From Malurus cyaneus samueli (Eukaryota > Chordata > Aves > Passeriformes > Maluridae): DNA of 64,000 bases. Shown piece by piece: positions 11,501 through 23,612 of this stretch. The translations under genes and the position numbers were made by a program. Numbering within the stretch: position 1 is the stretch's first letter; each line of letters opens with the position of its first letter. The DNA lies in assembly GCA_009741485.1 (NCBI GenBank), contig CM019227.1, positions 11,013,647 to 11,077,646 of the forward strand, read 5' to 3'. The notes under the pieces were generated by a model. The model did no database searches. It was not told the DNA's origin and was given only the letters and a program-made list of their open reading frames with translations.

Positions 11501-14092
11501 GGGTATCTTTATTGCATTCATATAGGTATTAATATATCATTGATATAACATACAGTGTATTAAGTAATTGTATTAATAATGAGCTGGCAAGTGAGAGCTG
11601 GATGTAGAGATTAGTTCCTCCTCATCCTGCTGTGTTATGCAAACCCATAGGAAAATTATTATCTCATTCACTTAATAATATATTGAATAATATCTCATGT
11701 GCTCAGCTAATTATACCTGGGTCAGGTGTGTATAAATTAGCTGCTGTCAGGCAGAGCTACCAGGTCTGGGGAGAAACAAATGTCTGATTTAAATCTGCTC
11801 CAGTCCTGGCTCTGCCTCTGCAGGCTGGCACAGCTGCAGCTCCTCATTGCACCTGGAAGGGAGTGATGTTTCCTCTGTCCCCATGGGGAGATGTGGGATT
11901 TAATGGATGTTTATAAGATCTTTGGGAGCCACAAAGGCTGGCACCGAAATGAGCACTGCGAGCGATGAAAAGCTGACAGACAGTTAAAGAAAATGGAAGA
12001 AAATGAATTGAAATCTCTGTGAGAAAACTTCAGCCTGACCCAGAAAGGCAGCATCCTCCAAACTTCACATGCTCTCGGGCAATTCCACTGAAAACACTGA
12101 CTGCAAATGCCTCTGTGCTTTGTATTAATCCTCAAGGCAAAAGTAAGGTCACTGCTGCAGAAGAAGTGGTAGCATTTTCATTTTAAAACAAGCCTAGGGC
12201 TTATTGAATCTTGCTCTAATTAGGAGGTCTTTTCTTTTTTTGTCTCTGTTCTCCTCTCTGCTGCATGCTGCAAGGCTGGCTTGTTTCCTTGGCCTTGAAG
12301 TGGGGGGAAAGCTTTTGTGGGAGATTGTTAAACTTCACAGATCTTTTCTTCTGGCTCATGTCTGATGGCTGTGCAGGGAGCAGGCTGTGGAGTGCTGCAG
12401 GGTGGGGTAGGAGCCCACAAAGATGTGTCCTGTTTCTCTTGTGCTCCCCTCGGACCAGGGAGCTGCTACCAAACACCAGCAGAGAGTGGGTGAGAGGGTC
12501 CCCAGCTCCCTCTGGTAACTCTGGGATGGTTTGAAGGCAGGCATTGAAGCTTTGTGATCCAGGACATTCTTCGGGTGAATTTTGGCTTTCAAGACTTGAG
12601 AATTAAAAACAATGTTTGATCCCTGTTAACAACAGGAATCGAGGCCAAAGGAAAGGAACTTTAGCAGTTGCTGCAGGTTGTGGAATGATGAGCTGCACAG
12701 GGTGAGCCCTGCTCTGCTGTGGTAAGAGAGGCACTGGTGAGTGTAAAACTGCTGTGTTGGAAGCTCAGTTATGAGGAATTGTGATTTCACCAGCCAGGTC
12801 TCAGGCTGGGGTGAGCTGGATGGTTTTAGGGCACAGCTCTGTGTTTAAGGGCATTTTGGGGCATTTCTCCTCGGTATTGGAGGTGATGTGGAGGTGATTG
12901 CCTTGGACAGGGCAGGAGCAGGGCTGGCTGCAGCTGGGCTGGAGGGCTCAGGGATCACTGGTGAACCGTGACTGATGAGCCGTGTGAATGTGACACCCAG
13001 CCAAGGGGGCTCATTTCTATCCAGGCCACTCCTTTCTCAACCAAGAACCAACTTTGAAAAGCAGGAAAGGCCCCTTTTTGGCCATCACACTGTTATCATC
13101 ATCTCAGGGTTTTTAATTTCCTTACCCCTGTCCCATTAACAGCAGATAAGTGAGTTAGGAAGATAAAAATCAGCTTACAACTTTATGGACAATTGATTGG
13201 AAGAAAAAAACCCCAGAGTGCTGAGCATGGCTGGCTCAAGCCTGCATATAACCTCTTAAAAATTATTTACTAGATACTCAATAAAGTTAGCCAGAATAGC
13301 CTGTAAAATTGCAGAGGCAAGAGTCTCGGGAGAGATTTCCCTGCTCCACTCTGTGCCAGCCCAGCTGTGGAAGTTGGTAGCATCAGGAGTAAACACAGCT
13401 CCCATCGACACACAGTTGCTTTCTGTTTGCAGCAAATTTAAATATGATATTTATAGGCATCTCTGATCTCTTTTGATCCATTCTTTCCATTTGAAGAAGC
13501 TGTGCTTTGAAAAAAAACCCACCAAACCACTGTATTCGTTTCTTCGGTGGCAGAATTAGAGGAAAATGCCAAGACACCAACTTTCAAAATGCTTCTGATG
13601 CCTTTAATGTTTCTTTTAGTGTCTAAAAAATATCTGAGGGCCTGATCCAGTGGCAGACATGGGTAAGGAGAGCAGCAGCAGGTCTTGTTCCGCATGAGTT
13701 TATGGCTCACAGATCTCTGTAGGGCTGGACTGGGAGGTTGTACACGTGTTCCCATGGAACGTGCAGTCCCTGCTGGAGCCCCTCTAACATAAATAAATAA
13801 ATTCCTTTGTCCCAAACCTGCTCACCCTGCCCTGCACATCCCTGACATGCCATAATGCTCAGTGCAGGGAGCACCGTGACCAGCTCTGGCTGACAAAGGG
13901 GTTTTACTCTCAGTGTGTGCATCACACACGGATCACAGCAGCTCGGAAGGCAAATGGGGAGCCAAGCTGCTTTTGTGAGAGCCCAGCACTGAAACAGAGG
14001 GTGCAGAGTCCCTGCTGCAGGCTGGACAGGACACAAAGGCACCTCCCTGCCCTGGGAGTGCTGTTGGAGCCGGGAGAGGAGGCTGTGCCTTT
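8531..14092. other. Non-coding
   Basis: Contains the CAG microsatellite (9526-9543), an unexplained 267-codon open frame on the minus strand (9994-10797), and an AT-rich block at 11490-11730 with repeated TAATAATAT-type words. No gene recognised. Confidence 0.65.
9526..9543. repeat. (CAG)6 microsatellite
   Basis: Six uninterrupted CAG triplets in non-coding sequence. Short and unremarkable. Confidence 0.95.
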
Positions 14093-14151
14093 GCTGGGCT
14101 CTGTGGGCTCTGCCGGGCTCTGCTGGGCTCTGCCTGGCTCTGCTGGGCTCT
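14093..14151. repeat. Short 10-bp tandem repeat, about 6 copies
   Basis: Units of GCTGGGCTCT with point variants (GCCGGGCTCT, GCCTGGCTCT) and one 9-bp unit. It is low in complexity, GC-rich and short. Confidence 0.85.
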
Positions 14152-15696
14152 GATGGACCCTGCCTGCTGCCACAGGGCAAGGAGAGGGCACTGGAGGCAG
14201 GAGAGGTGTTCAGAGAAGGAAATGGCACCTCGGGAATACCTCGACTGCAGAAATTGTTTCCCCAGCACATGATGCCCATGATGTCAAGGCACAGAGTAAC
14301 CCAGGCTCTCCAGCCCCACCCAAACTGTGCATTCACACCTGCTCTGTGCAGCCACACCACGTGCAGCTCCTTTGCCTGTTCTTAAAAGAAAATACGGTCT
14401 TGAAGCAGAAGTGTTCATGCAGGATTTGTGCCGAGAACAAACCAGGACATGCTGTGGGTGTGGCTCGGAGGCAGCCAGACTGTGCAGCTGGTGCTGGGTG
14501 ATCAAAAACTCCTCAGCCCACGAACCCTTCCCTTGCTGCACATATTTACACACCCAGAGTGTCACTTTGTGCTCAGTCCTGAGGCTGAAGGAGGCACAGC
14601 ACGGCTGATGCTGCTCTGTGTTCACAATAAACCATCAGCAGATGCTGGTGCAGCCTTTCCTGTAATTCCACAGTCCTGCCCAAGCAGTGCTAATAAGCAC
14701 CGCAGGTAACACAGACACTGAAGTGCCCACATCATCCCTTTGTATTGACAGTGCAGCAGGAAAATCCTTAATGAAATCATTGTTCTATTGGTGCAATCAG
14801 AGCATGGCACGTCCTCGCTGCCTGCAGAGTTTGAGCAGCTAAGAGCAATCAGTTAAGGGTTGATCTTTGCAGCACAAGAGCGTGCTTGTGTTCTGAGCTG
14901 AAGAGCCAGTGATGATAGGAGCCACACAAACAGCACCCACAAAGGCAGCAGCAATAACCTGGTGCAGTTTTTTTCAACATTGTGGTATTCTCTGTAGCCC
15001 AGCTTCCTCATCCAAACAAAATTCTACCACGTGAAATCTGTTGGAAAGCTCACATCAACCCCAAAATTGTTATGCCTCATTAATTTGATGTGTTTATTTA
15101 AATTGGCTGGTGTGTTCCTAAAATATGTAATCCAGTTTTTTGTTTTTTTGTTTTTTTTTTTTAAAAAAAAGAAAGTCTGATTGCTTCACAGAGCTTTGAA
15201 TGGCTCTAAGTGAGAACTGCTGTGTTGCTCATTTGTCTGTCTCATTGGAATGCAATGGATACCTCACAAATGAGCAGCACTGGAAAGGTGTTTAATTTAT
15301 GAACCAAGATGCAGCTCTAAATAATGCCTAATTAAATTCATTCATGACCTGGCACACGATGCCTAGCTTAGCCTGGGCATGGCAAACCATTAGTAAACAC
15401 TTTAATTGCAACAATTGCCCCTGGCAGCAATTATTTTCAGGAGGGTGGCTAATTTCAATCAGCAGAGGGAATCTGGAAGGTGAGGACACGCGTCCTTCCT
15501 TTTGCAATGCCAATAAAAGCAGCTGCAGTCCAATGTCACAAACACCAGGCAGGGCTTTGTAGGACCATGGTGGGGTCTGGAGGAGGTGAGGAGACACTCC
15601 CAGGACCTGAACCCTCCTCCTTCAGCAGCAGCCCCCAGGCAGATCCAGAGGGAGCAGAGAAAGGGGCTGCCAGCCCAGAAGCTGCAGTGTTGCCTT
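14152..15696. other. Non-coding with AT-rich candidate conserved block
   Basis: The main feature is 15290-15440, with several ATTA/TAAT cores in ordered, non-repetitive sequence. The T/A tract is at 15135-15171. Confidence 0.65.
15135..15171. repeat. T-run followed by A-run
   Basis: T-rich stretch (T5-8 blocks broken by G) running straight into an A8 tract, which makes a weak self-complementary segment. Confidence 0.9.
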
Positions 15697-16250
15697 GAAA
15701 GGCCAGTTTTTAATAATGACACAGACACGGTTAAGGGGATAAAAAGGGTTTTACCTTGGTATTTGGGATCCCAGGTGCACAACTTGATGGCAGAATGCAC
15801 CCCGTGTATAGCACGAATACAAGTTTTATAGATTTCAAGAATTACATATCTATCTAGGATTCCTCAATAAGAAACTTAACAAATGCAGCAATGTCCCCCT
15901 ATTCTAATGAATCCCCCCCCAGATGAGGCCAGGGCCCAGTTTACACAAGATGTTCTGGACAGAAGGCTTCACCCAAGGCTGGAGCTCGGGTTTAAGATAG
16001 GACAGGGTACACTGAGCCCTTCCTCAGGATGTTTGGTCTCTCTGCCCAGCAGAACTCCTAAACTAAGCTGGAATATCAGGCTCCAGGAATTACAAGCATG
16101 TGGGCTAAGGGGTGCTGAGGAATGCATAGAGGGTATAGAAAGCGTAAAAAGGAAGAGCAAAAATCATCAGGCATCAGCAGGAAGGGCTGTCTTTGGGTTG
16201 GTGGGTGTAGGGCACTGACAGGGGATGTGCACACAACATCCTCCTGTTCC
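15697..16250 (-). mobile_element. Probable degenerate solo LTR of an endogenous retrovirus
   Basis: Read on the minus strand, the segment ends in CGTGTCTGTGTCATTATT and then CTGGCCTTTCA, typical of the 3' edge of avian retroviral LTRs with a terminal CA. A TATA-like CTATAAAACTTG lies about 130 bp before that end. On the plus strand the edge reads TGAAAGGCCAG at 15697. The opposite end and a target-site duplication could not be fixed, no second LTR or internal gag/pol sequence is present in the window, and no coding capacity is seen. The family is not assigned. Confidence 0.5.
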
Positions 16251-19200
16251 TGCTGTGGCTGGGATGCAATGCCTGCCTGAGTTTGGTTTGTGATCCAGGC
16301 TGGGAGCCAGCACCCTGCCACGCTGCTGAGGAGCCTCTGCCAAACTCCAGGGAGCTGTTTGTGCACCTCCATATTTGATTTCTGGAAGATGGAAAAAACT
16401 GGCCCCCCATCCAAAAATTCAGAATTGAGCATAGGATTGTTGTCAAACGCTGTAATTAGACACAGAGCTGTAGACAAAGAATAAAGTACACTATTATTTC
16501 TTTGTTAAATTAACTTTTCCACCAAAACCCCGTGATGCTCACTGGGAAGATGTCACTTGTAATTTTTTTCCCCATGCACTCAGCGTGGTTCCGTCTTACA
16601 GGCACTTTAGCACTGAATTAATTACTACATTAATGGATGTCTGTAGTCCATTAGTAAATTAAGACCTGATGCTAATTCTCTTGGGGGAGGGGAAAGAGAG
16701 GAGTGTCTATTTAGTACCAAATCATTCAGTCCGTTGCCAATGGACTCTGAATGTTCAAAGGCAGGAAGAGAAGCACATCAAAGACTCTTTAATTTGAAAA
16801 GCATAGGGGAAGCTGATCTCCAGGCCTGTCCGTGGTACAGACTGTACAGCAGCAGATAAATTAGCTTTGAATTTATAATCAACCACATCACTTGGGAGAG
16901 GGCAGGGTGAACCTCTACCACCAGGCATTTCCTTCAAATAGCACCTGACCGTGCAGGTTTTGGAAGGGTCAGGGTAGCCTGAAATTTTGTGGAGATATCA
17001 GCTTAAATGAGTGAGTTTGCTGCTGCCTGCTCTCCAAATCTGACAGACTTGATCGATCGTCCTTGAACTCCAAAATAAATTCAGGAGAAGCCAGAGACAC
17101 AAGGGCAAAGCAAACAAAGACAGGAGTAAACAGAACATTGTTATAATTGGCAGAATTGTGCTCTGGACCCTGCCCAGCGGTGACTGAGCCCTGGGTGTGT
17201 CTGTGTGTTTTGGGGTGCTGCTGTTGTTCTGGCAGGGTTTGGGGCTGCAGGGAACATGCCCAGCTCTGTGTGGCTCTGCCCTCTCTGTCCCTTCTCCCTT
17301 CCTTGGGAATCTGCAGCCCTACAAAGCTGCCCTGCCTCCTCTTCAGGAGACCCAAAAACAGCTCAAACCTCCTGCCTGAGCGCTGCTGCCTTCCCTGCAC
17401 TGGGAATGCGAGCCACGCTCGTGCACTTTACCTTTAATAGTATACAAAAATGAAATTTGTTCCATGAGAGAGGCAGTCACAGTCCAAAACCTATTCATGT
17501 GGGTTTTTCCTCTCTGCCAGCAAAAATATAACAGTTAATTAGGCTGGAAAACCCAAAGGAAAGGAATTCCGATGGCCAATCGTGAAGTGGCATGGAAAGA
17601 TATCTCCATGACAACAGAAATTTATAGCACTTCAATTTTAATATATCAAAGGATTTAAGGGTAGTTTTACAGGCACTGTGCAGAAGATATACCCCTCTCT
17701 CTTTTTCTTGGTAGTCCCTGGATTAAATGGGAGCCATGTTAGCGTGCTCCCAGGTGTGACAGTGGAAACAACATTATGAAACCCAAAAATTCTGAATGCA
17801 ATTACACCACCAAGGTGAAAACTGACTCTGCTGTGTAGGACAAAAGTTTGGGCCTTTTTTTGTGAGATCCTGCAGGATATCACAGTGATTTCTTCACATA
17901 TTTTAGTGCTATGTATCTGTTAACAGCACAGGCCTCAGCTTGGTACCTGTGGCACAAGGAGGTGCCAGTTCCCATCCCATCTTCTTGCAGAGGTTATCAG
18001 TAATTTTCAGCTTCTGATGTCAATGTTTTACACTCCATAAAGAATTCCAGGATAAAAAAAGAGAAGAGAAAAAGATGAGTTTAAGGATCATCACCATGTA
18101 ACCTTAAGTCTGACCTACATTCTCTGCTCAGGATGAGCAGGAGTATTATGCTTCCATTTTAAATACTGCATTCAGTGTATTTTGTAAATGTGTCCATGGG
18201 CATGAATGTCTCTTAAAGGAAATATCTTGTAGTATTTGGTAGGGGATGAATCAGTTAGGGACCCATGGGTATTTCATTGGTGATTTCAGTAAATTCAATC
18301 TATCTGTATTTTAGTTTAAGAATCATACCTAAGTACAAAAGTATTGGATGTTGGGAATGTTTACCTTTTTTTTTCTACTAAATCCTAACAAGAAATATAT
18401 CACTTTTGATTAGTTTTGATAGGATGCTCCTGTCCATGGAAGAACACCCATGAAGAGCTCACCTCTCATTTTCACATATTTGAGCACGTTTTGTGTGGCT
18501 CCTTCCACCCAGCCATGCCTTGGACTTGGTCTCTTGGGCAGGCTGGCTGAGAGTGTGCAGGGAGAGATACGTGTCTATAAATATATGGAAATGGCAGGGT
18601 GAGGAATCACAGCCTTCTGGTTTGTTTTCTGTAACACAATATTGAAAGCACTAACAGGATTAGCCTTTTGTGATGAGTGATAACAATATATTAAAAACAA
18701 ATGTTAATAGGCAGCATGAAATTGCTAACAAAGTAGAAAATTGCTAATAAAATTCAATGGGGCTAATTTAAACTTTGATAATGCATCTAGCCTTGAGAGC
18801 CCTTTTCCACAGAGCAGTGTGACAGTGAAAGAAAAGGATTTTCGGCGCAGAGCCCAAGGCTGCAGCTCTTCTGCATTCTTACACTGCTTTTCCTGCTGCA
18901 AAATGACCTCTGGCACCTGGAGAGTGAAAATTGCCAGGCTCTCAGATAATCCCAGACAAATGAACTCTGCCTGAATGTGTTACCTGTGTGGAGATCAATG
19001 TGAGTGAGCCCCCACCCAGCCCTCCCCAAGACACAGAGCTCTCTGGTGGCACAGAAATGGTGGAAAATTTAACTTTGGGGCCATTTTGTTCACATCTGTA
19101 TATTGCCCTGGAGATCTCTAAAACTATCCAGGCTCCCAATGAATCTGCAGAGCTGGGAGGAGAAATCAGAGATCTGGGTGAGCTGTGGAGAGCAAAGAGC

Positions 19201-22200
19201 TGATGGCTGTCCTGCAGCACCCTGGCTTCCAGCTCTGCAGGGCATTCAGGCTGGCTTTATCCTCTGTCTCAATCTTCAGAAAAAGTTTGGAAATTCCACT
19301 ATTAAAAAAAAAAAAATAGATTCAAAATAAACCCACGAGGGAAGGAAGTGGGAGCAAGGGCAGAAAGATGAGACAATGCGTGAAGGGAAAATTGGTAAAA
19401 GCAGACAAAGGAATCTGAAATGTGGAACAAATAAATTAATTGGATAAATAGTAGAGCAAAAAAAAAAGGCAAACCAGAACAGAGACCTGTGCCCTGTAAT
19501 AACTCTTTCAGAACCACTCAGATTAAAGGAGAAAGTAGAGATCAAATGAGCTAATTTAAGCAGATGCCAGGCCTGAAGGATAATGTGAACCGTAATTACT
19601 TACTCTTACTCTTCCTTCTCTTCCTAACTAAGTGAATTTCCCAGACAGTATTTTTGAGTTTGCCAGACAGGAACCCAACTGCACATTTCAACCAGGGGCT
19701 TTGGCCAGGTCCTTTTCCTCTGCACGTTCTTCTTTCTGTTTTTCCATAGACTCAATTATTTTCCAGCCTGGCCTCCTACCTGCTCCCATACTGAAAATCA
19801 CTTTAAAAGGTATTTCTGAGCCCAGGCAGTGGCTAGGATGCCATAAAGTCCTGCTCTGCTGTCAGTCAGGATGTCCTTCCCTGTTCCTCTGTGCTCCTTG
19901 ACCTCACCTCATCCCTTTGGCTGTAGACAAAGATCCTGCCCCTGGTTCTATCATACCCAATTTCAGCTCTGAGGAATGTCCGCTGCCCACATCATGCTCG
20001 AGTCTGAGCTTATTTCTCTTCATACAAATTTTCAAGATGTTAAACAGTGACTGCATCTCCACAGGAGAAAATGGGAAATGTATGTCAAGTGAGGTACAGA
20101 GAAAATTACCTTTTTTTAATAGGTTTGTGTTGTAAATGAGTAATCAGCCCACTGATAAGATATAATGACTTGGGACCACAGAAAGGATTCAAGGAAAGGC
20201 AGCGTTTTCCTTTTGCCTCACAAGTGACTCTCAGCTGAGGGAAATAACACTCTTTCTAGAACAGCAACTATAGCAACAGGAGGATTTGACTGGGTAGAGG
20301 TCAGAGAGTGTAAGCTGTTTTTCACTGCTGATTTTAAGATGCCATCCTCACAATTGGTGATTGCTCGTGGTGCTCAGAGCCCTTTGCTGTGATTTTATTT
20401 CATCCGGTGCTGCAGTGGCGCTGAGTAATTAAAGCTGTCAGCACAAAAATGAAGTATCTGCACACCTTTGAGAACAGCTCCAAAATAATTTGATGTCCCA
20501 GTTATCACAAGAAGATTATTAACAAAAGGGCAGGGGAAAAACTGCTTTGGGAGCATCTCTGCGTATTTTCCACAGCGTATTGTCCAGAACATTGTCACCA
20601 GTGGCAGCCACGTGAAATTCCCTGGTGCTGCAGGTGTGTGAAATTCGTGCAGCTCCCATCAGTCTGGGAGAGCACAAAGCAGAGGCAAAGGGGTGTTCCT
20701 GTGCCAGCCCCAATGCTCATGACCCCATTTGCTTTCAGAGGGAAAAGGTTTGTGACACATTTTCATCTTTGTGTCCCAAGCCATGGTCTGAGCTGCTGTG
20801 GGTGTTGTCAGATCTATCAGCTCAGTGTCCCACCAGGCTGCAGGCAGGCTCAGGAGGGGGTGAATGCTGTCCCTCCCCTGTTCCTCCCCACTGAGCACAC
20901 CTGTGAGCACTCCAGGGTCCTTTCTGTTGTGCTGTGAGTACAACCATCCTGCTATTTGGGAGGGGAGGGACAGTGTTGAGAATACACAGCTTGCTTTGCA
21001 GCCACAGTAACAATTAGAGCTTGGAGAACATTGGCACAGGAAATTCAGGAAGAACAAAGCAAAAGCAGCAGCACTTTGCCTGTGATGGATGGATGGTGCT
21101 CACACATCAGGGGCTGTGTGTTTGCTCTGAATGTGCCAGGCTGTGGTGTGAGCTGGAGGGACCCCAGTGCCACTCGTGGCTTTCTCCTGCAGGGAGGGAC
21201 ACCTGCAGCTGTCAAGGCCATTCTGCTACAGAATCATGCCAGGGAAACACTCCCTCTCTGGAATTCCTGACTGATATTAACACACCTCAGCTGCTCCAAG
21301 CACTCAAAAGTCTCAGCACACAGGTCAGTACAACAGGCTCCAGGTGCTCACATTGCAGGGCTTCATCAGAATGGTGTGGAAAATGTGCAGCTAAATAGAG
21401 GGAAATACAGTGGCAGTGCTCTCTGCACGACATTCCAAGGCTGGCAGAGTTTTCACAGGGCTGTAAGGACTGGCTTAGCTTTGCCATAGCCCCCCACAGA
21501 ATGCTGTGTGCTCCCTTTTTTCATTGCACCTGTCATTTTAGATGCTGCACCATAAAGGAAATGTGTGCCTTGTGTGGCTCTGTGCAATAATATCCCTGTA
21601 GCTCATGCTGAAGTTCGAGATAAACCCTTATCTTCCCTGGGTGTTTGCATGAAGCTCCACAAATCCTGAGGCCATCAAACACAGCCACACTTGGGGCTCG
21701 GTGGAGCTGCTCACAATTCACTTACACAGTTTGTCCCAAGGCATTTAGCTGGCCAAAGGCACAGAGACCTGGATAATACCTGTTGGTAATTAGGTGCACT
21801 AATTGGGCACACAGCTCAGCAGCAGAGCTGCCGTTCGCATCCTGCAGTGCCCCAAGGATGTCCCCGATCCGTGCAGATGTCACAGTTTAGTTCCAGGGGG
21901 CAACTCAGCCCCACAAACCCCTCACTCACCCCGAATGGGATGGGGGGATAATCAAAAGGGTGGAAGTCAGACAACTCTGGGTTGAGATGAAGACAATCGA
22001 GCAGGTGAAGCACCCACAGCCATGAGTGCAGCCCCATGCTGAATTATTTCATCTCTAAGACCATTGGAAAGAGTAACAGCCTTCCCCAGAAGCCAGAGCT
22101 GCTGTAGGTTATCCTTTGGCTGGAAACTTGGCTTTATCTGTGTTGAGTTTGGGAAGTTATCTCATGTCCAGAGGTTGGGATGGCTTTAGAAACAATCCTG

Positions 22201-23011
22201 CTTGTGTTTGTGCACCACATGGAACAGTTTAATATTTGGGCTTTTCATGAAGCTCCAGTGTCTGCTTTTAATAAAATGGCCTGGAAGCAGTCAGATCTGC
22301 TCTTGCATAAGGGAATAAATGACTCCTGCCTTTTAGGGGTCCCAGCCCTTCGAGGCAGACATATGACAAGCTGCTTTGCCCCTTGTTTTTGCCCAGGTCT
22401 CCATTTCACTCTCTCTATATACATATTTATGTTCTGCACTATATACAGAGTGCAGAATAAAGCCTATATGTGTATCTGGAGACAAAGAAATACATCTCTA
22501 TATAAATCTATGGATTTTATATCTATTTAATAATAATATGGAGCCTATATATAAATATAAAGAATTAGTCTCTTGTCAGGGGGTTCAGCTGTTGAGAGGC
22601 CGTTGCCCTCGGTGTGAGTGTGCCCTGCAGAGCAGCAGCCCAGCAGCAGCCAGGGCTAGCCCAAGGCTCTCGAGGGCACACAGCCCTGGGAGGGAGCCCC
22701 AGGGTTTGCTGCCTTTGCTGGGAGAAGCTCCCAGGGCTGCAGGAGCTGAGCCACGGGCACACAACTCAAATCATACCTCCTGTTCCCAGTGCTGCCTTAC
22801 ATTTATTTATGTTGAGCTGCTGACTTCTGCCCTTTTCTTCTCTCCTGCCAACCTTTAAAGTTTGTTGTGCTTGTTTGGCTTTCCAAGCCCTTACAGCAAA
22901 GCCCCCCTCCTTCACTGTAAAGTTCACTGTCCAGGAGTGTCTGGGGCATTTGGGTCATACCTCAACCCTGGCACTGGCCTGGCTGTGTCCCCAGTGTGGC
23001 CACAGCACACG
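16251..23011. other. Non-coding
   Basis: Holds a homeodomain-motif-rich block at 16590-16690, an A-run at 19305-19318 and the hairpin at 22432-22457 within a TATA-rich stretch. I recognise no exon, RNA gene or transposon. Confidence 0.65.
22432..22457. repeat. Perfect 9-bp inverted repeat
   Basis: TTCTGCACT and its exact reverse complement AGTGCAGAA, separated by 8 nt (ATATACAG), in an AT-rich context. It could form a short hairpin. The stem is too short for a microRNA precursor. Confidence 0.9.
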
Positions 23012-23612
23012 TGGGCCATGGGATGGCACATCCATCACTGCCTGGCCATGGGATGGCACACCCATCACTACCTGGGCCATGGGATGGCACACCCAGCACT
23101 GCCTGGGCCATGGGATGGCACACCCAGCACTGCCTGGGCCATGGGGTGGCACACCCATCACTGCCTGGGTTATGGAAATGGCACACCCAGCACTGCCTGG
23201 GCCATGGGATGGCACATCCAGCACTGCCTGGGCTATGGGATGGCACACCCATCACTGCCTGGGCCATGGGATGGCACACCCATCACTGCCTGGGCCATGG
23301 GATGGCACACCCAGCACTGCCTGGGCCATGGGATGGCACATCCAGCACTGCCTGGGCTATGGGATGGCACACCCATCACTCCTGGGCCATGGGATGGCAC
23401 ACCCATCACTCCTGGGCCATGGGATGGCACACCCATCACTACCTGGGCCATGGATGGCACACCCACACTGCCTGGGCTATGGGATGGCACACCCAGCACT
23501 GCCTGGGCCATGGGATGGCACATCCAGCACTGCCTGGGCCATGGGATGGCACATCCAGCACTGCCTGGGCCATGGGATGGCACACCCATCACTGCCTGGG
23601 CCATGGGATGGC
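23012..23612. repeat. 31-bp minisatellite, about 19 copies
   Basis: A 601-bp array of GGGCCATGGGATGGCACACC followed by CA(T/G)CACTGCCT. Most units carry CCATGG. Three binary variants recur (ACACC or ACATC, CAT or CAG, GGCC or GGCT). A few units have 1-2-bp deletions around 23381-23465. As with the other arrays, long open frames on both strands are a by-product. Confidence 0.97.

Noticed and set aside
23012..23612. Array considered as a CRISPR
   Set aside because: Units abut directly with no unique spacers, and the genome is vertebrate. It is a minisatellite.
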